Part shown: positions 34,441 to 45,700 of the stretch, piece by piece
How the letters are laid out: every line of letters begins with the position of its first letter
Numbering within the stretch: the first letter of the stretch is position 1
Source of the DNA: Setoptus koraiensis
Lineage: Eukaryota > Arthropoda
DNA length: 64,000 bases
Assembly: GCA_048013815.1 (NCBI GenBank)
Contig: CM106585.1
Coordinates: 2,790,001 to 2,854,000, forward strand
Direction: 5' to 3'
The notes under the pieces: generated by a model
Database searches by the model: none
The model's input: only the letters and a program-made list of their open reading frames with translations
What the model was told of the DNA's origin: nothing
Position numbers and translations under genes: made by a program

Positions 34441-35460
34441 TTTACAACTGCTGCATGGGTTACATAGTAGCCGTTATGTAACTAAAGTTATATTGTTAGC
34501 CGTCGCCGGGCATTGTGCGCTGCACAGCTTATAGCGACGCTCGAGCCCATTAGACGTACACGAATGAATGCATGCGCGCGCCGTTATTGCGCCACTGGCG
34601 TCGACAGATTAGTTGCGTTAGTTGCATAACAACAACAACAACGCCAACAACAACAACAACGCCAGCAACAACAACAGCAACAGCATCAACAACAACATCG
34701 ACAACAGCGACATCACCGTCGGCGCCGCCAGACCAACAGACGGGCCGACCGACCGACCGACCGACGGGCCGACAGACGCGCAGGCGAGCAAGTGAATCTG
34801 TTGGCCAGCCAGCCAACTGACAGCCAGCCTGACAGGCCCGACAGGCCCGCAGCCCGAGCCACTAATCACAGTATTATCTATCGCACAGGTAGGTGTCACT
34901 TTGCATCATCATTATTATTGTTGTGTCGCCATTGTGCAAACAGCGCTGGCATCGCCAATGTTATGACAATAACAGACGAGCCGACTCCCAATTGTGTCAT
35001 ACGGCACACAAACATCATCAACGCAAGCATCGTCCGACTTTATACGCCACTCAGACGGCATTTATCCATTATTCAGACAGCATTCACACGGCGTTTATCC
35101 AGTTCTTATCCAGCTTCCAAAGGGCGCTTTGTGTCAACAGCAAGCCAGCGAGTCGCATACAATTAATTATAATTATATATGAATTATTTGCCAATCAGCG
35201 GACAAGCGCGCCATTATTAGCTCATCGCCAGATCGTCGCCATACTATCGCCAGATTATTGCCAGATCGTTGCCAGATCGTCGCCAGATTGTTGCGTAATA
35301 GACACAACACAAGTGAGCGTTGTGCAGCCAGTCGGGCATGAGCGGCCAGCGTGCGCAGTCAAAGTATCACAGTGTTGAATAAATAATGACAATATTTGTA
35401 TTTATATTTATGCCTGCGTGTGTCATCCTTCAGTCAGTTATTTGTGTTTACGTTTACGTT

Positions 35461-35561
35461 TATAAATAAATGCAACGGCAAGATCCTAGTGCGACATTGG
35501 TGTCAGTGACAGTGACAACACACAACAATCCAATTAGCCCGTTTCATCGCACCAGCAACAG
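35461..35561 (+). promoter_or_regulatory. Possible TATA promoter and non-coding first exon upstream of amphiphysin
   Basis: TATAAATA at 35461-35468 is followed about 95 bases later by a strong splice donor CAG|GTAAGT (exon end 35561). No ATG-led frame lies between. It is on the same strand as amphiphysin, whose ATG is 2.1 kb downstream, and acceptor-like CAG sequences (for example near 37430) precede that ATG. This is an inference from signal strength and order only. Confidence 0.3.
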
Positions 35562-35949
35562 GTAAGTGGACAATAATCGCAATCGCAATCGCAACAAGCA
35601 ATCAGCAGTCGGCGATCGGCCAGAATAAGTGGCTTTAGACGGCCGGCCGGCCGAGTGGAAGGGTTGAGTTGGCGCTGCTCCGATTTAGTGAGTTGCTCGC
35701 TGTTGTTTGCTGGTCGCTGGCCAGATCAACTGACCGCCAGACGGCAATAGATCATGCGGCTAATTGAATTGATTCTGTCGCTGAAAACAACAGTTGCAAT
35801 CCTGCTGGCGAAATGCCCAAATTACCCACTTCATTTAGCTTCATTTGATTTCGATTTAGTGCGCGGACGCAGCCGCGCAAAGGTACGGCCATGCGAGACA
35901 GGATGAGCTGACCGCAAACACCGATACTGTGCGATACTTGCCATTTGCG

Positions 35950-36022
35950 CACCACCAACAGCAACAACAGCCGCGACAACAGCAGCAGCAGCAGCAGCAA
36001 CAGCAACAACGACAGCAACAGC

Positions 36023-36054
<32 letters not shown>

Positions 36055-36055
36055 G
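35950..36055. repeat. CAA/CAG trinucleotide tract
   Basis: About 105 bases of CAG and CAA triplets with ten near-uninterrupted CAA units at the end. Confidence 0.85.
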
Positions 36056-37661
36056 TGGAAATATGATATGAGTGATAGTGTAATGAGAGCGCGATGAGAG
36101 ATAATTGAGACGAGAGATAATACATGACGCAACGCATACTGATGATAGCAGGCCATTTGTGCGGCATTTATCCCTCTCTGGCACAGAGTCTATGCATGGC
36201 ATGATGCATGGCATGATTTGACAGTGGCCGCGCTGGTCACGACGCCGGCCGATGATAAATGTCCCAACGGCGACCAGTCAAGTTCAAGTTTATGTCATGT
36301 GTGTGTGTGTGTGTGTACGTCGAAATTGGTCGCTCGCTTGGGCCGTCTCGCCTTGCTGAATAAAAATAGATATGAGCGCACACGGCGTTTATAACAAGGA
36401 CAGACTCTAACAGGTTATGCAATGTTTGCGTTTGTGTTTGTGTGTGTTCATTCATATTTAGTTCACCACAGACACCATCGGCACGGCGCTAATTAATAAA
36501 CTGCTGACCACTGCGGCCAGACTCTTGCTGCTGACTCTGGCTGCCACTGTGACTCTGGCCAGCGCGCCACTGTGACTCTGACATGGGCTCTGGCGCCCGT
36601 AAACGGCGATCAGCGCCGATTGAGCCTAGCCCATTTTTAGAATGAAGGTCACCAACACAACCAATGATAAGATTAATGAACTTATCATCATGCTCAAAAT
36701 TGTCCTACAACTCGCTTGTTTGAGCCTACGCGCTTAAATTAGCAACCGGCCAGACGGCTAATCCCGCCATTGGAGTCCCATTGAAGTCGCGCTGGAGTCT
36801 CGCCGGAGTCTCGCCGGAGTGTCGCTGGAGTGTCGCTGGAGTGGCCCAAGTTTGAGCGACCAGCAGGAGCATACGAGCGGCCAAATTCATGGCGCTCGAC
36901 AGCGAGTGACAGGTAAATCTACTGGCCAAAATCAAATACTCATGTGCCTGTGTGCTGATTAGCCGTGTGTGATTACTTTAGTTACGTTATAACTTATGTG
37001 AGCCCAATATTGATTTGCGGTATGTGCTCGGTGACTTACTGTCTGTGTGTGCAGAGTGGAGAGTGGAGCACGCTAAAACGCTCACCGTGATGATGATTTG
37101 TGACAAGCATGTGTGTGACACTGCATTACATAATAGATATAGGTATATAAATTGTTGTCACGATATTAGTTATAACATTAGTTTATTATTTGTGTGTTGC
37201 GAGCAGCGCCCTCACCTTAACCGTTACCTCAGCTAACTTACCTGGCCTCACCTGTGCACCTGACAACTGCAAGCTTCGTATCATAGTGCGATCATTGTTT
37301 ACAACTTGGCCACTTCATTCAGCCAGTTGACGCACTCCGACACACACACACACACACACTAATTATTTAGCTAATCAAGTTTAATCACTCTGTTTCATTT
37401 GGCTCATTTTGTCATTTTGTCATTCGCAGTCACTCTGTCATTTGCAGTCGCTCTGTCAAGTAGCTCTGTCAAGTAGCTCTGTCATGAAGATGCTCCCATG
37501 CGCTGACAATTGTGAATGCAATCAGTTGCCACAAGCAGCCTGAACACACCACAACAACAAAAACAGCGACAAACAACAGCAAGCGACAACAACAACAAAT
37601 CAACAACGACAACAATCATCAGTCTGTGAAATCATAAGCGCATAAGCATCATAAGCAAACA

Positions 37662-39327
37662 ATGCCAGTGAGCACAATGAAAAATTTGTTTCATTTGCCC
37701 AACATGTCACGCAACCCGAGCGTGCATCCGGCAAACGGTCAACAATCGGTGTCAGGGTCCATTGGTCTTAGTCAATCGTCCATGAGCATGATAGCAAATG
37801 CAGCAGCAGTAGCCAACAACCAACAGCAGCAAGACAATAGAAGCGCCACTCTCAACGGGCCACTCATGGGCGCCACCAGCATGGCCGACATGAAACAAAC
37901 AAAACTGTCCACAATAGTTAGCAAAAAGGCCAACAGGGCCAAGGAAATGGTGAGTCGTGATCGCCGTTTACTAATCGATAATTGATACTAATTGATCAAA
38001 TCAATCGATACAGCCCAACCCAACAAACAACTGACCAATATCTGTTATATATCATATCTGTTTTGTGGCATCATATCCGTTGCATGTCGTCATATCTGTT
38101 GCATCAACTGTGCGCGGCCATATTTGCATATTTGCATATCTGCATATTTGCATATGTCAACTATTAACTATCAACCAAGTTTCTGCAAAACCTCGGCAAG
38201 GCCGAACGGACCAAGGACGAACTGTTCGAGATGTATCAGGCCAACTTTTACAAGCAGCAAAGTCACGCACTCAAGTTACACAAGGAAATCAAGAACTACA
38301 TCCAGTGTCTCAAGAGTTAGTACCGCTCAAGAGTTAGTTTGCCGAGCTGGCCGACTCGGGGCCAACTGGCCACTGGCCCCGAGTCGCCAGCTGGCCCCTT
38401 CTTTCGACCCGAGCCGGCCAGCTGATCGAGCCAGATCAGCTTCTGGAGTCTATCCGAATTCTTTGCCTAATCTCGCCTCTCTCCCTCTCTCGCGTTTCGC
38501 CCGCGAACGCAAATATCGCAATATCGCAATGCCGCAATATCGCGAATAGCCATGCAAGAGGCCACGCGAAATCTCAACATATGCCTGCAGGAGTCGCACG
38601 GAAAGGAGTCGCCCCGGCACGATTTGTTCTGCGAGAACATCTCCGAAATCGAGCAGTTGTACCATCAATTGTCGGAGCGAATCAGAACGAACGTGCTGGC
38701 CAACATAGAGGAGTATCTGGGCCAGTTCGGCGACATCAGGGTGAGTGCGCAGATTGATGAATTTCAATGAATAATAAATTTCGGCTCTCAATTCCGAATT
38801 CGAATTGCGAGCGAGAATGCTCGCGAATCGTACCGCACAACGCACAATCGCTAATCATGTATCATCTCAAAATATCGCTGAAAATATCGCTGAAATATCG
38901 CCGAATATCGCTGAAATATCGCCGAATATCGCCGAATATCGCCGAATATCGAACGGACCATAAAACAGGAAAAGATCGCGAAACGGGGCCGAAAACTGAT
39001 AGACTACGACAGTGCCAAGCGCAGCTACGAATTAATTCAGGCCGCCAACCAGAAGAAACCGCTCAGAGACGAGACAAGACTGAACAAGTTGCGCGAACAA
39101 TATGAACAGGCCAGACACATGTATCAGAACATAAACAACGAATTGCACAACGAGCTGCCCGCTCTATACGAAAGCAGAATACCCTACATACTGTTGACAT
39201 TACAAACCTATTGCTCTACACAAATTAACTTTCATCAAACAAACGGTAAATTGTACGCTTCTTGTCATGACGCAATCGATTTGTTGGCCACACTGAGCTC
39301 GTTGGCTCATCAGCGCAACACCAAGCA

Positions 39328-39358
<31 letters not shown>

Positions 39359-40168
39359 GGCGACAACAACAACACTGTAAATACCACTACTAGCAACACT
39401 AACAACAACAACAACAGCAACGCTATTATTAACATTAATGGCAACAACAATAACAATGCCAATTGCGTCACTGCCATCGACGAAGCCGCTTATCACAATG
39501 CGAAAAATCAAATCAAGTCAGAGAGCCAGCAATTGAATGGAGCAATCAGCTATTGCCAGCAACAGCAGCAAACATTGAACAGTCCACCTACTTCTAGCGA
39601 GCCGGCGTTGGGCCACGATGCCGCGAATCGTGACCAACAAGCCGACCAACCAACATCTAATAATAGCGACCAGCAGCAGCAGCAAGTAATAGCAGATAAT
39701 GCAGTTAATTTGGTTATTTCAACTAGCACACTAGTTACAGCGGCGGCGGCAGCAGCAGCAGCACCATCAAACCCGAACGTTGCCGACGATTGTGCGGCCG
39801 CGGTGGGGGCGCCGGAAGTGCCGGCCAGTGCCGGGCAGCAGCAACAGGCAGCAGCCGACGGCGCTGTGGTGGCCAGGGCAGACAAAACAACCAGACAACA
39901 AGCGGAACAAGCGGGCCTACCCAAGCCACAAGCCATACCGCCGGGCGCTACAACTACCGATCTGCCCGACGGGGTCCTGTACAAGGTCAAGACTAGCTAC
40001 AAGTACATGGCCGAGGACGTGGACGAGCTGTGCTTCGAGGCCGACGAGATATTGCACGTCATAGAATACGAGGATCCCCTAGAACAGGAGGAGGGTTGGC
40101 TCATGGGAGTGCGCGAGATCAACGGTCAACGGGGCCTCTTTCCGGCCAATTTCACCAGGATCATTTAA
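37662..40168 (+). CDS. Amph: Amphiphysin (N-BAR + SH3), four exons
   Basis: Exons 37662-37949, 38180-38315, 38550-38740 and 38969-40168 (donors GTGAGT, GTTAGT, GTGAGT) join in frame to 604 aa. KKANRAKEM|FLQNLGKAERT aligns with the SGRAKEKILQNLGKVDRT motif of the amphiphysin BAR domain. NFYKQQSHALKLHKEIKNYI, IAKRGRKLIDYDSAKRSY and NELHNELPALYESRI also match; BAR spans about residues 75-315. A low-complexity linker rich in Asn, Gln and Ala follows, then a C-terminal SH3 (about 540-604) with the ALYDY-like KVKTSYKY, GWLMGV and GLFPANF motifs. Amphiphysins bend membranes; in insects they organise muscle T-tubules and postsynaptic membranes rather than endocytosis. An internal ATG at 37881 (MADMKQTKLSTIV) aligns with the usual N-terminus, so the first 73 residues may be an extension. 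Poly(A) signal at 40272-40277. Confidence 0.93.
38866..38953 (+). repeat. AATATCGCCG/AATATCGCTG tandem repeat in amphiphysin intron 3
   Basis: About eight imperfect 10-12 bp units immediately upstream of the exon 4 acceptor, displacing the usual pyrimidine tract; the acceptor itself is preceded by ATAAAACAG. Confidence 0.8.
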
Positions 40169-40636
40169 TCGTGATGGCAACGTGATAGAAAAAAGAGAGT
40201 AAAGTTATGTTTTTTTTTCGTACAATACACAATGAAGCATGTTCGACAGCAATAACACACAACAACCTATAAATAAAGATAGTAATTTAAACATTTTGCA
40301 CCTTGCCAGTGTCGCCTGGCGGGCCCCTGCGGGCACGAATATCCGCCGCGAATATTCACGGTGGTCATATCTGCCAGCGCGGATATTCGCGGCGGATATG
40401 ACCACCGTGAATATGCGCGGGCATGCATTCGAGTCAAGAGTCTCTTGGCAAGCGAGCGACAGCGAAGCCGAAGGAGAGAAAAGGCGAACTGCCAGCGACC
40501 AGCGCTGGTGGCCGAGATCGGCCAGACCGGACCAAATGAACGCTACAAACGGGTACGATTTTTAAGGGCACTTTTTGATTTGGCTCATTGGGGCTCAGTA
40601 ATTGAGCGCGAATATACAGTTACATAATGAACGAGT
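40169..40636. other. Convergent intergenic region between amphiphysin and the Gln-rich gene
   Basis: Contains the amphiphysin poly(A) signal (40272-40277) and the compound inverted repeat at 40339-40410; no gene seen. Confidence 0.6.
40339..40410. repeat. Compound inverted repeat (order A B A' B')
   Basis: A = ATATCCGCCGCGAATAT (40339-40355) has its exact complement A' at 40383-40399. B = TCACGGTGGTCATAT (40356-40370) has its exact complement B' at 40396-40410, overlapping A' by four bases. The order A-B-A'-B' is interlocked, as in a pseudoknot, rather than a nested hairpin. Confidence 0.75.
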
Positions 40637-42781
40637 TCACACCACCATCAACAGTATTTTGGGCGGCTTTGCGGCGCTCTTACCCGCTCTGTTGGCCTGC
40701 TGCTGCTGCTGCTGTTTGAGTGTCTGACCATTGGCCTCTTTTTGCTGATGATGCTGATTGCTGGGGGCAGGTGTGGCCGAAAACAGCGGCTTGAGTTGGG
40801 GCAGAGCGGGCTCGTGCTGGATCACGTGCTCCTTCTTGCCTGGCCCAAAGCTAACGGTGACCAACTGTGCCTGTTCTTGCCTCTGAGGTTGTTGTTGTTG
40901 TTGTTGCGGTGGCTGTGATTGGCCCCTGTTTTGTTGGTGGCTCAAGTGCGACTGTTGCTGCTGGTAATTTGAGGCTTGTTGATGTTGGTCGTCCCAAGTG
41001 TTGCGATTGTATTGATTAATTTGTTCCTGTACCTGTTGCTGTAGCGATTGTTGTTGCGTTAGGGGCTGCTGCTGCTGCTGCAAATGATACTGCTGCGGCT
41101 CATTTGACAGATGCTGAACCGGCCCGGTGGAAATCTGAGCCATCAGCCTGTATCCGGCCTGAGCCAATTGCTGCTGGCTGACAGCGTCGGCCCCATTTGA
41201 CTGATCGGCGGGGGCGGCGGGTTCCGCTGCCAGTGACTGCTCGCCTTGCACATAATGCGGCATCTGATCGTGCCCCAGTGGCAGGTACTCTTGTTGGCCG
41301 GCAGCGCCGACTGCGTACTGCGGTGGCTCCAGGTGAAATATTGGCTCTGCCTGTGGCTGCTGCTGCTGCAATTGCTGGAGATGCTGCTGTGGAGTGACGG
41401 TGTTGTATGGCACAAACTGACCATTAACTATATAGTACAATTGTTGATTAGGTGACGAGTAATTTAGGCTGTTGGCAGCCGTTGCCGTTGGCGCGTTGAC
41501 CAGTGGCGTTGGCGTTGTGCTGCTGTAAATAGTTGTTGAATTGTATGTTATTTGTTGGGCGTTGGTGTGATTAGCGGCGCTTGTCGTTCGTTTCAGCGAC
41601 AAAAATCTTGGCATTGCTATGACAACCAGCGGCATCTTAAGCTCATCGTGTGAGTCGAGCTCGGAATTGTTCTCAAGGCCAATTGTGGGCGAATTTTGCT
41701 CGCCACCAAACAACGACGAATAGTGCACTCCGGTGCTGCTGCTGCTGCTGTTGGTCTTACCTGGCGGCTTCACCTGGCTGAAACCCTGCACAAGCAAATT
41801 CTTCAGTTTTGCCAGCAGTTCGGGCGAGCTAGCGGCCAGCTTGGTGAGGATATTGCTAGACTCAATTTGGACATTGGCGCCTCGCTGTTCGTGTTCGGTG
41901 TCGTTGCTGCCGCCGCTGCTGAATTGTTGTATTTGAAGGGTGCCCGGCGTGGTGGTCACTGAGTGCTGTTGCAGTTGCACAACAACGGGTTGCAGTTGGG
42001 CCGCGTTGTTGTTGTCTTGGGCCGGCTGCTGCTGTGGTTGCTGCTGTTGTGGTTGCAGTCGTTGCGCCTCGGACTCCTGCTGCTGCTGGAGATAGTGCAG
42101 CTGAAACTGGTTCAGAAGATCGCTCTGAATAAGCGGGCTCGTTGTGGTGGTCTGTTCGACGGGCTGGGCCTCAGTTGTGGTGGCCAGTTGCTGTTGCTGC
42201 TGTTGGGCCAAGATGAATCTGGCAGGAGAAATGGGCTGCTGTTGTTGTTGTTCCTGTTCTTTCTGTTGCTCGTCAACACTTACCGTCTGCTGCTGCTGCT
42301 GCTGTTGTTGTTGTAGCTGCTGTAGCTGCTGCTGTTGTATCTGTTGTAGCTGCTGTTGTTGTAGCTGCTGTTGTTGGCCCAAATATTGCATCAGTGTTTG
42401 CGTCTGCTCCATGGGCTGCTGCGATGATTGTTGCGCCGATTCGCCAGTCGATATAACCTCGTGATTCTGCTGCTGTTTACCTGTCACCGGGCCACTTCCG
42501 GCGGTCAGTCTGAAATTGGGCACAAGTTGCGCAAATATTGTGTTGTGAGATAGCTGTTGTGAGAGTTGTTTGTTGTGGTGATGCTGCTGCTGCTGCTGTT
42601 GCACTTGATGTTGGGGTTGTATGTGAACAGTAGCACCGGGTGGTATAGCGTCGGCAGGTAATTTGAGTAGCAATAGGTGATCTGAGCCATAGTGAACGGG
42701 GCTCGATTGTACTGCGGGCAGGCCCGTCCATGCGAGGCCCTGAACGCACAGCAGTATGGCCGATAAGTAGCCGATCGCCAT
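40637..42781 (-). CDS. Secreted glutamine-rich protein (714 aa), unrecognised
   Basis: Single frame from ATG (42781) to stop, convergent with amphiphysin. The N-terminus is a signal peptide (MAIGYLSAILLCVQGLAWTG, cut probably near AVQSS). The mature protein is dominated by Gln runs (about residues 55-70, 130-185, 240-260, 610-650) separated by less biased blocks: HYGSDHLLLLKLPADAIPPG, IFAQLVPNFRL, SNILTKLAASSPELLAKLKN, LKMPLVVIAMPRFLSLKR, and NSLNYSSPNQQLYYIVNGQFVPY. The last resembles the short hydrophobic/Tyr motifs of extracellular matrix or cuticle proteins. The C-terminus is basic then hydrophobic (KPPKILLMVV). Several in-frame GTAAGT/GTAAAC sequences (for example near 42283 and 41757) could be splice donors, so the real gene may be spliced. 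No known domain is recognised. Confidence 0.65.
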   Translation of the reverse strand: MAIGYLSAILLCVQGLAWTGLPAVQSSPVHYGSDHLLLLKLPADAIPPGATVHIQPQHQVQQQQQQHHHNKQLSQQLSHNTIFAQLVPNFRLTAGSGPVTGKQQQNHEVISTGESAQQSSQQPMEQTQTLMQYLGQQQQLQQQQLQQIQQQQLQQLQQQQQQQQQTVSVDEQQKEQEQQQQQPISPARFILAQQQQQQLATTTEAQPVEQTTTTSPLIQSDLLNQFQLHYLQQQQESEAQRLQPQQQQPQQQPAQDNNNAAQLQPVVVQLQQHSVTTTPGTLQIQQFSSGGSNDTEHEQRGANVQIESSNILTKLAASSPELLAKLKNLLVQGFSQVKPPGKTNSSSSSTGVHYSSLFGGEQNSPTIGLENNSELDSHDELKMPLVVIAMPRFLSLKRTTSAANHTNAQQITYNSTTIYSSTTPTPLVNAPTATAANSLNYSSPNQQLYYIVNGQFVPYNTVTPQQHLQQLQQQQPQAEPIFHLEPPQYAVGAAGQQEYLPLGHDQMPHYVQGEQSLAAEPAAPADQSNGADAVSQQQLAQAGYRLMAQISTGPVQHLSNEPQQYHLQQQQQPLTQQQSLQQQVQEQINQYNRNTWDDQHQQASNYQQQQSHLSHQQNRGQSQPPQQQQQQPQRQEQAQLVTVSFGPGKKEHVIQHEPALPQLKPLFSATPAPSNQHHQQKEANGQTLKQQQQQQANRAGKSAAKPPKILLMVV

Positions 42782-45700
42782 GGTTTGTCGCGCTGGTTGC
42801 TAGTGGCTGGCTTGTCGTTGTGCTCGATTGTTGCTGTTGTTATCTGTCGATTGCTGGTCACTTTTTCTCAAATAACTTCAGAATCAAATAACTTTCATTT
42901 GTTGCTGCTCTGGCTGGCGGTCCTGGCGCGAGTCAGTTGAAAAATGGTCACACTTTCCGGATGGCATGACACTTAAATCATGAGATGGTGCCGCACCAAC
43001 TGCACCAAAGGTGCTTTTCATTAACGCTAATCTAGTGGGTGGTATCTGTTGTGGTCGCTGGTGTGTGAGTAGCCATGCCGTGCGATCATTTGGTGGCCGT
43101 AATCATGTTACGCGAACCACCAGCGTTACAGCGTGCATGGGTGTAGACATGATTAAGCTCGGACACCCATCTACATCGTTGGCACAACAACATTCATACA
43201 ACAGCGTCGGACAACAACATTGATAGAACAACATTGATAAAACAACATTGATAAAACAACATCAAACAACAAGAGTGACACAACAACATTCATACAACAA
43301 CAGCGACACAACGACAGACAGACCACTGACCATGGGCGAAAGTGACACAACTCATGGTCATGGCGCTGATAACTGGTCGCGCTGGCCACCTCCAAATAGG
43401 TGTCACTATGCAAGTGAAATGGGCAGACAGAGTGGCCACAATTGCGATAACTCGGCCGGCCAGCAGCTGATTAGTGCTCACCGCAACAATGGCGAGCAAC
43501 GTGGTGGGCGTGACATGCCAGCCGGCATACGTAACAATAACTAATTTAGGGTATATGATGCTGCGTACGGTATCATTTGTGTGATGTAACGCTCCTGTAA
43601 TCATAACAGTGTAATGTACGCCGTGCGACAATGCGATCCATACGTGAATATCATATTAATTAATTATTATTAATGGTGTCCATAAGCGGCTCTCGTGATG
43701 CGGCACCCCGATGAATTGGTTCAGCTGATTGACTCGCGAGTCGCTACTGTCATTGTCGGAAATTGGCGCACGATCGGCGACAGCGATCTCATCAATTTTT
43801 TAGTGTCACCTGTTGTGGTTGCCGCTGTCCTCTGACAACTATTAGCCTAATAGTTTTAGGCCACTGGCAACTGGTGCAACTGGCTGTGCGCGATCGGGCG
43901 TCAATTGGCGTCAATCGGCGTCAACTGACCGGCAGTGCGATTCGCGCATCAGCAGATGAAAGGGCCCCAGTGTTTGACCATTCGGACAAACATGAACACT
44001 ACTGTCCAAACATGAATACATGAAATAAAATCAGATTTGCACTGACAATTGTGAGGGGCGCTTTACGACTGTGTGTGTCATTGCAGCCTCTTATCACCTA
44101 TTTGTTAACAAAATTGTCCCGCAATGACCATTCGGCGATAACCGTGTCGCGCTGTCGGTGTGCAGCTCGCTGTCAAAATAGATGCTTGTTCCCTGGCGTG
44201 AGCAGTTGCGCAGTGCATACTGATGACGATGGTTGTTTCGGCTAATGGGAGCCAGCGTATCCGTATTTGCGTTTACGCTTGCTGGATCATGTTGAATTGT
44301 GCAAATCCGAATCAAATGTCCTGCTACTCGCAACTCACAACGGCAACGGCAACGGCAACGGCCCAGTCGCAGCAGCATCAGCAACAGCATCAACGAAAAC
44401 AGCAATAGCTGTAACAACAACATGATAAAATAGTTGCACAATCACTAATTAGGTTGATAAAATAAAAAGCGAAGAGCTGTCATAAGTGTGAGTTGACAAG
44501 CCTGTTGTTGATGGCGCTGTTAGGAAGAGAATGCCGAATGTGCGCCGAGTTTGTGTGTGTGTGTGTGCAGTTAGCTTTTTATGCGATGATGATTATAACT
44601 GAAACGATAATTATAATCATCGTGGCGATAATGTTCGTCTCTTTTCCACTATCGGCACCACTGACCACTGGCACCGGCAGGCCGGATGGACGGCGGCAAC
44701 AGCGCCGCCAACAGCGCCAGCGCCAACAAGCACCAAGGCCCAAAGTAAATCGGCAAAAAAGAAGCTCACGACAGCGGCCAATCTCGAGCAACCCTGGGGC
44801 TTCTAAGTTGCATGCACCCTCCTCTGCTTATATTCTGTGTATCTTGAATGCGAGATAGCGAAAATTTCAAGGAATCACACAAGTTTCAAGGAATTTAGAA
44901 TGAATTTAGATCACTGTTCGCCAGTTTACTCCACTTGTTGCTTGTTTATTTACCGCCGCTGCTCGCCGTTTGCTAATAAGATACTTTTACTTTCACTATC
45001 ACCCTTGTATAATAAGGAAAAGAGCAAAATTTCGACAAATGAGCAATCAAAGAGTTGTCACAAATACACATTCCTACGTAGTTACATTAGGTGCACACGG
45101 ACATTATGGAGAGACAGTTTATCAACAATTTATGTTACATACCTGGTTTGCACCGCACCGCACCGCACCGCATCGCCAGCTTGCACACAATCACATCCTT
45201 TTGGGAACTTCTATCAGTAAAGCATCTTGTCCTGACTACACACTCAACAAAATATACACTCTCTTATGTCGACTCGAATTTGAAATACCATTCGAGATAC
45301 ATCCGTTACATATAGCGCCACATTCCAGCTAGCACACATAATATATTGATCGGAATCTTACAAACAAACACACACCATCCTGTTTGGCTGTCTCCACACA
45401 CTACTACTGTAAGCTAGTCTATGGCGCTGATTAATTACAACATTTTCTTGCTCGCTGCCATCCGTTTGTTAATTATTCCAATGGCATCTTTTCAATAATA
45501 AATCTTGTCCACCAAATGGCCAGCGTAGCATTGGCATAAACGTTGCGTGATAATTATTGGCTTATTTCATCTATCATCAGTAGCTGACCACTGGCAGTAG
45601 ATGTGACCGCAGGTGGTGGTGAGCGGCTCTTTTCTTGGTTGGCCTAATGGTATAAATGGCTTACAGCTAATACATGATGTTGCATTGGGTGTACTCGCTC

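Larger units (their letters stand above)
30542..37661. other. Gene-poor stretch (about 7.1 kb) between the polyQ gene and amphiphysin
   Basis: No protein-like frame. It contains many microsatellites (CA, CAA/CAG, GA), a 9-bp tandem repeat (31495), five TTACGTAA sites (31664-33641), CAG-rich tracts at about 31262-31320, 33175-33258, 33940-34012, 34340-34440, 34622-34705 and 35950-36055, and a possible amphiphysin promoter and leader exon (35461-35561). The CAG/CTG tracts give long Gln, Leu, Ala or Cys homopolymer frames that I treat as shadows. Confidence 0.5.
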
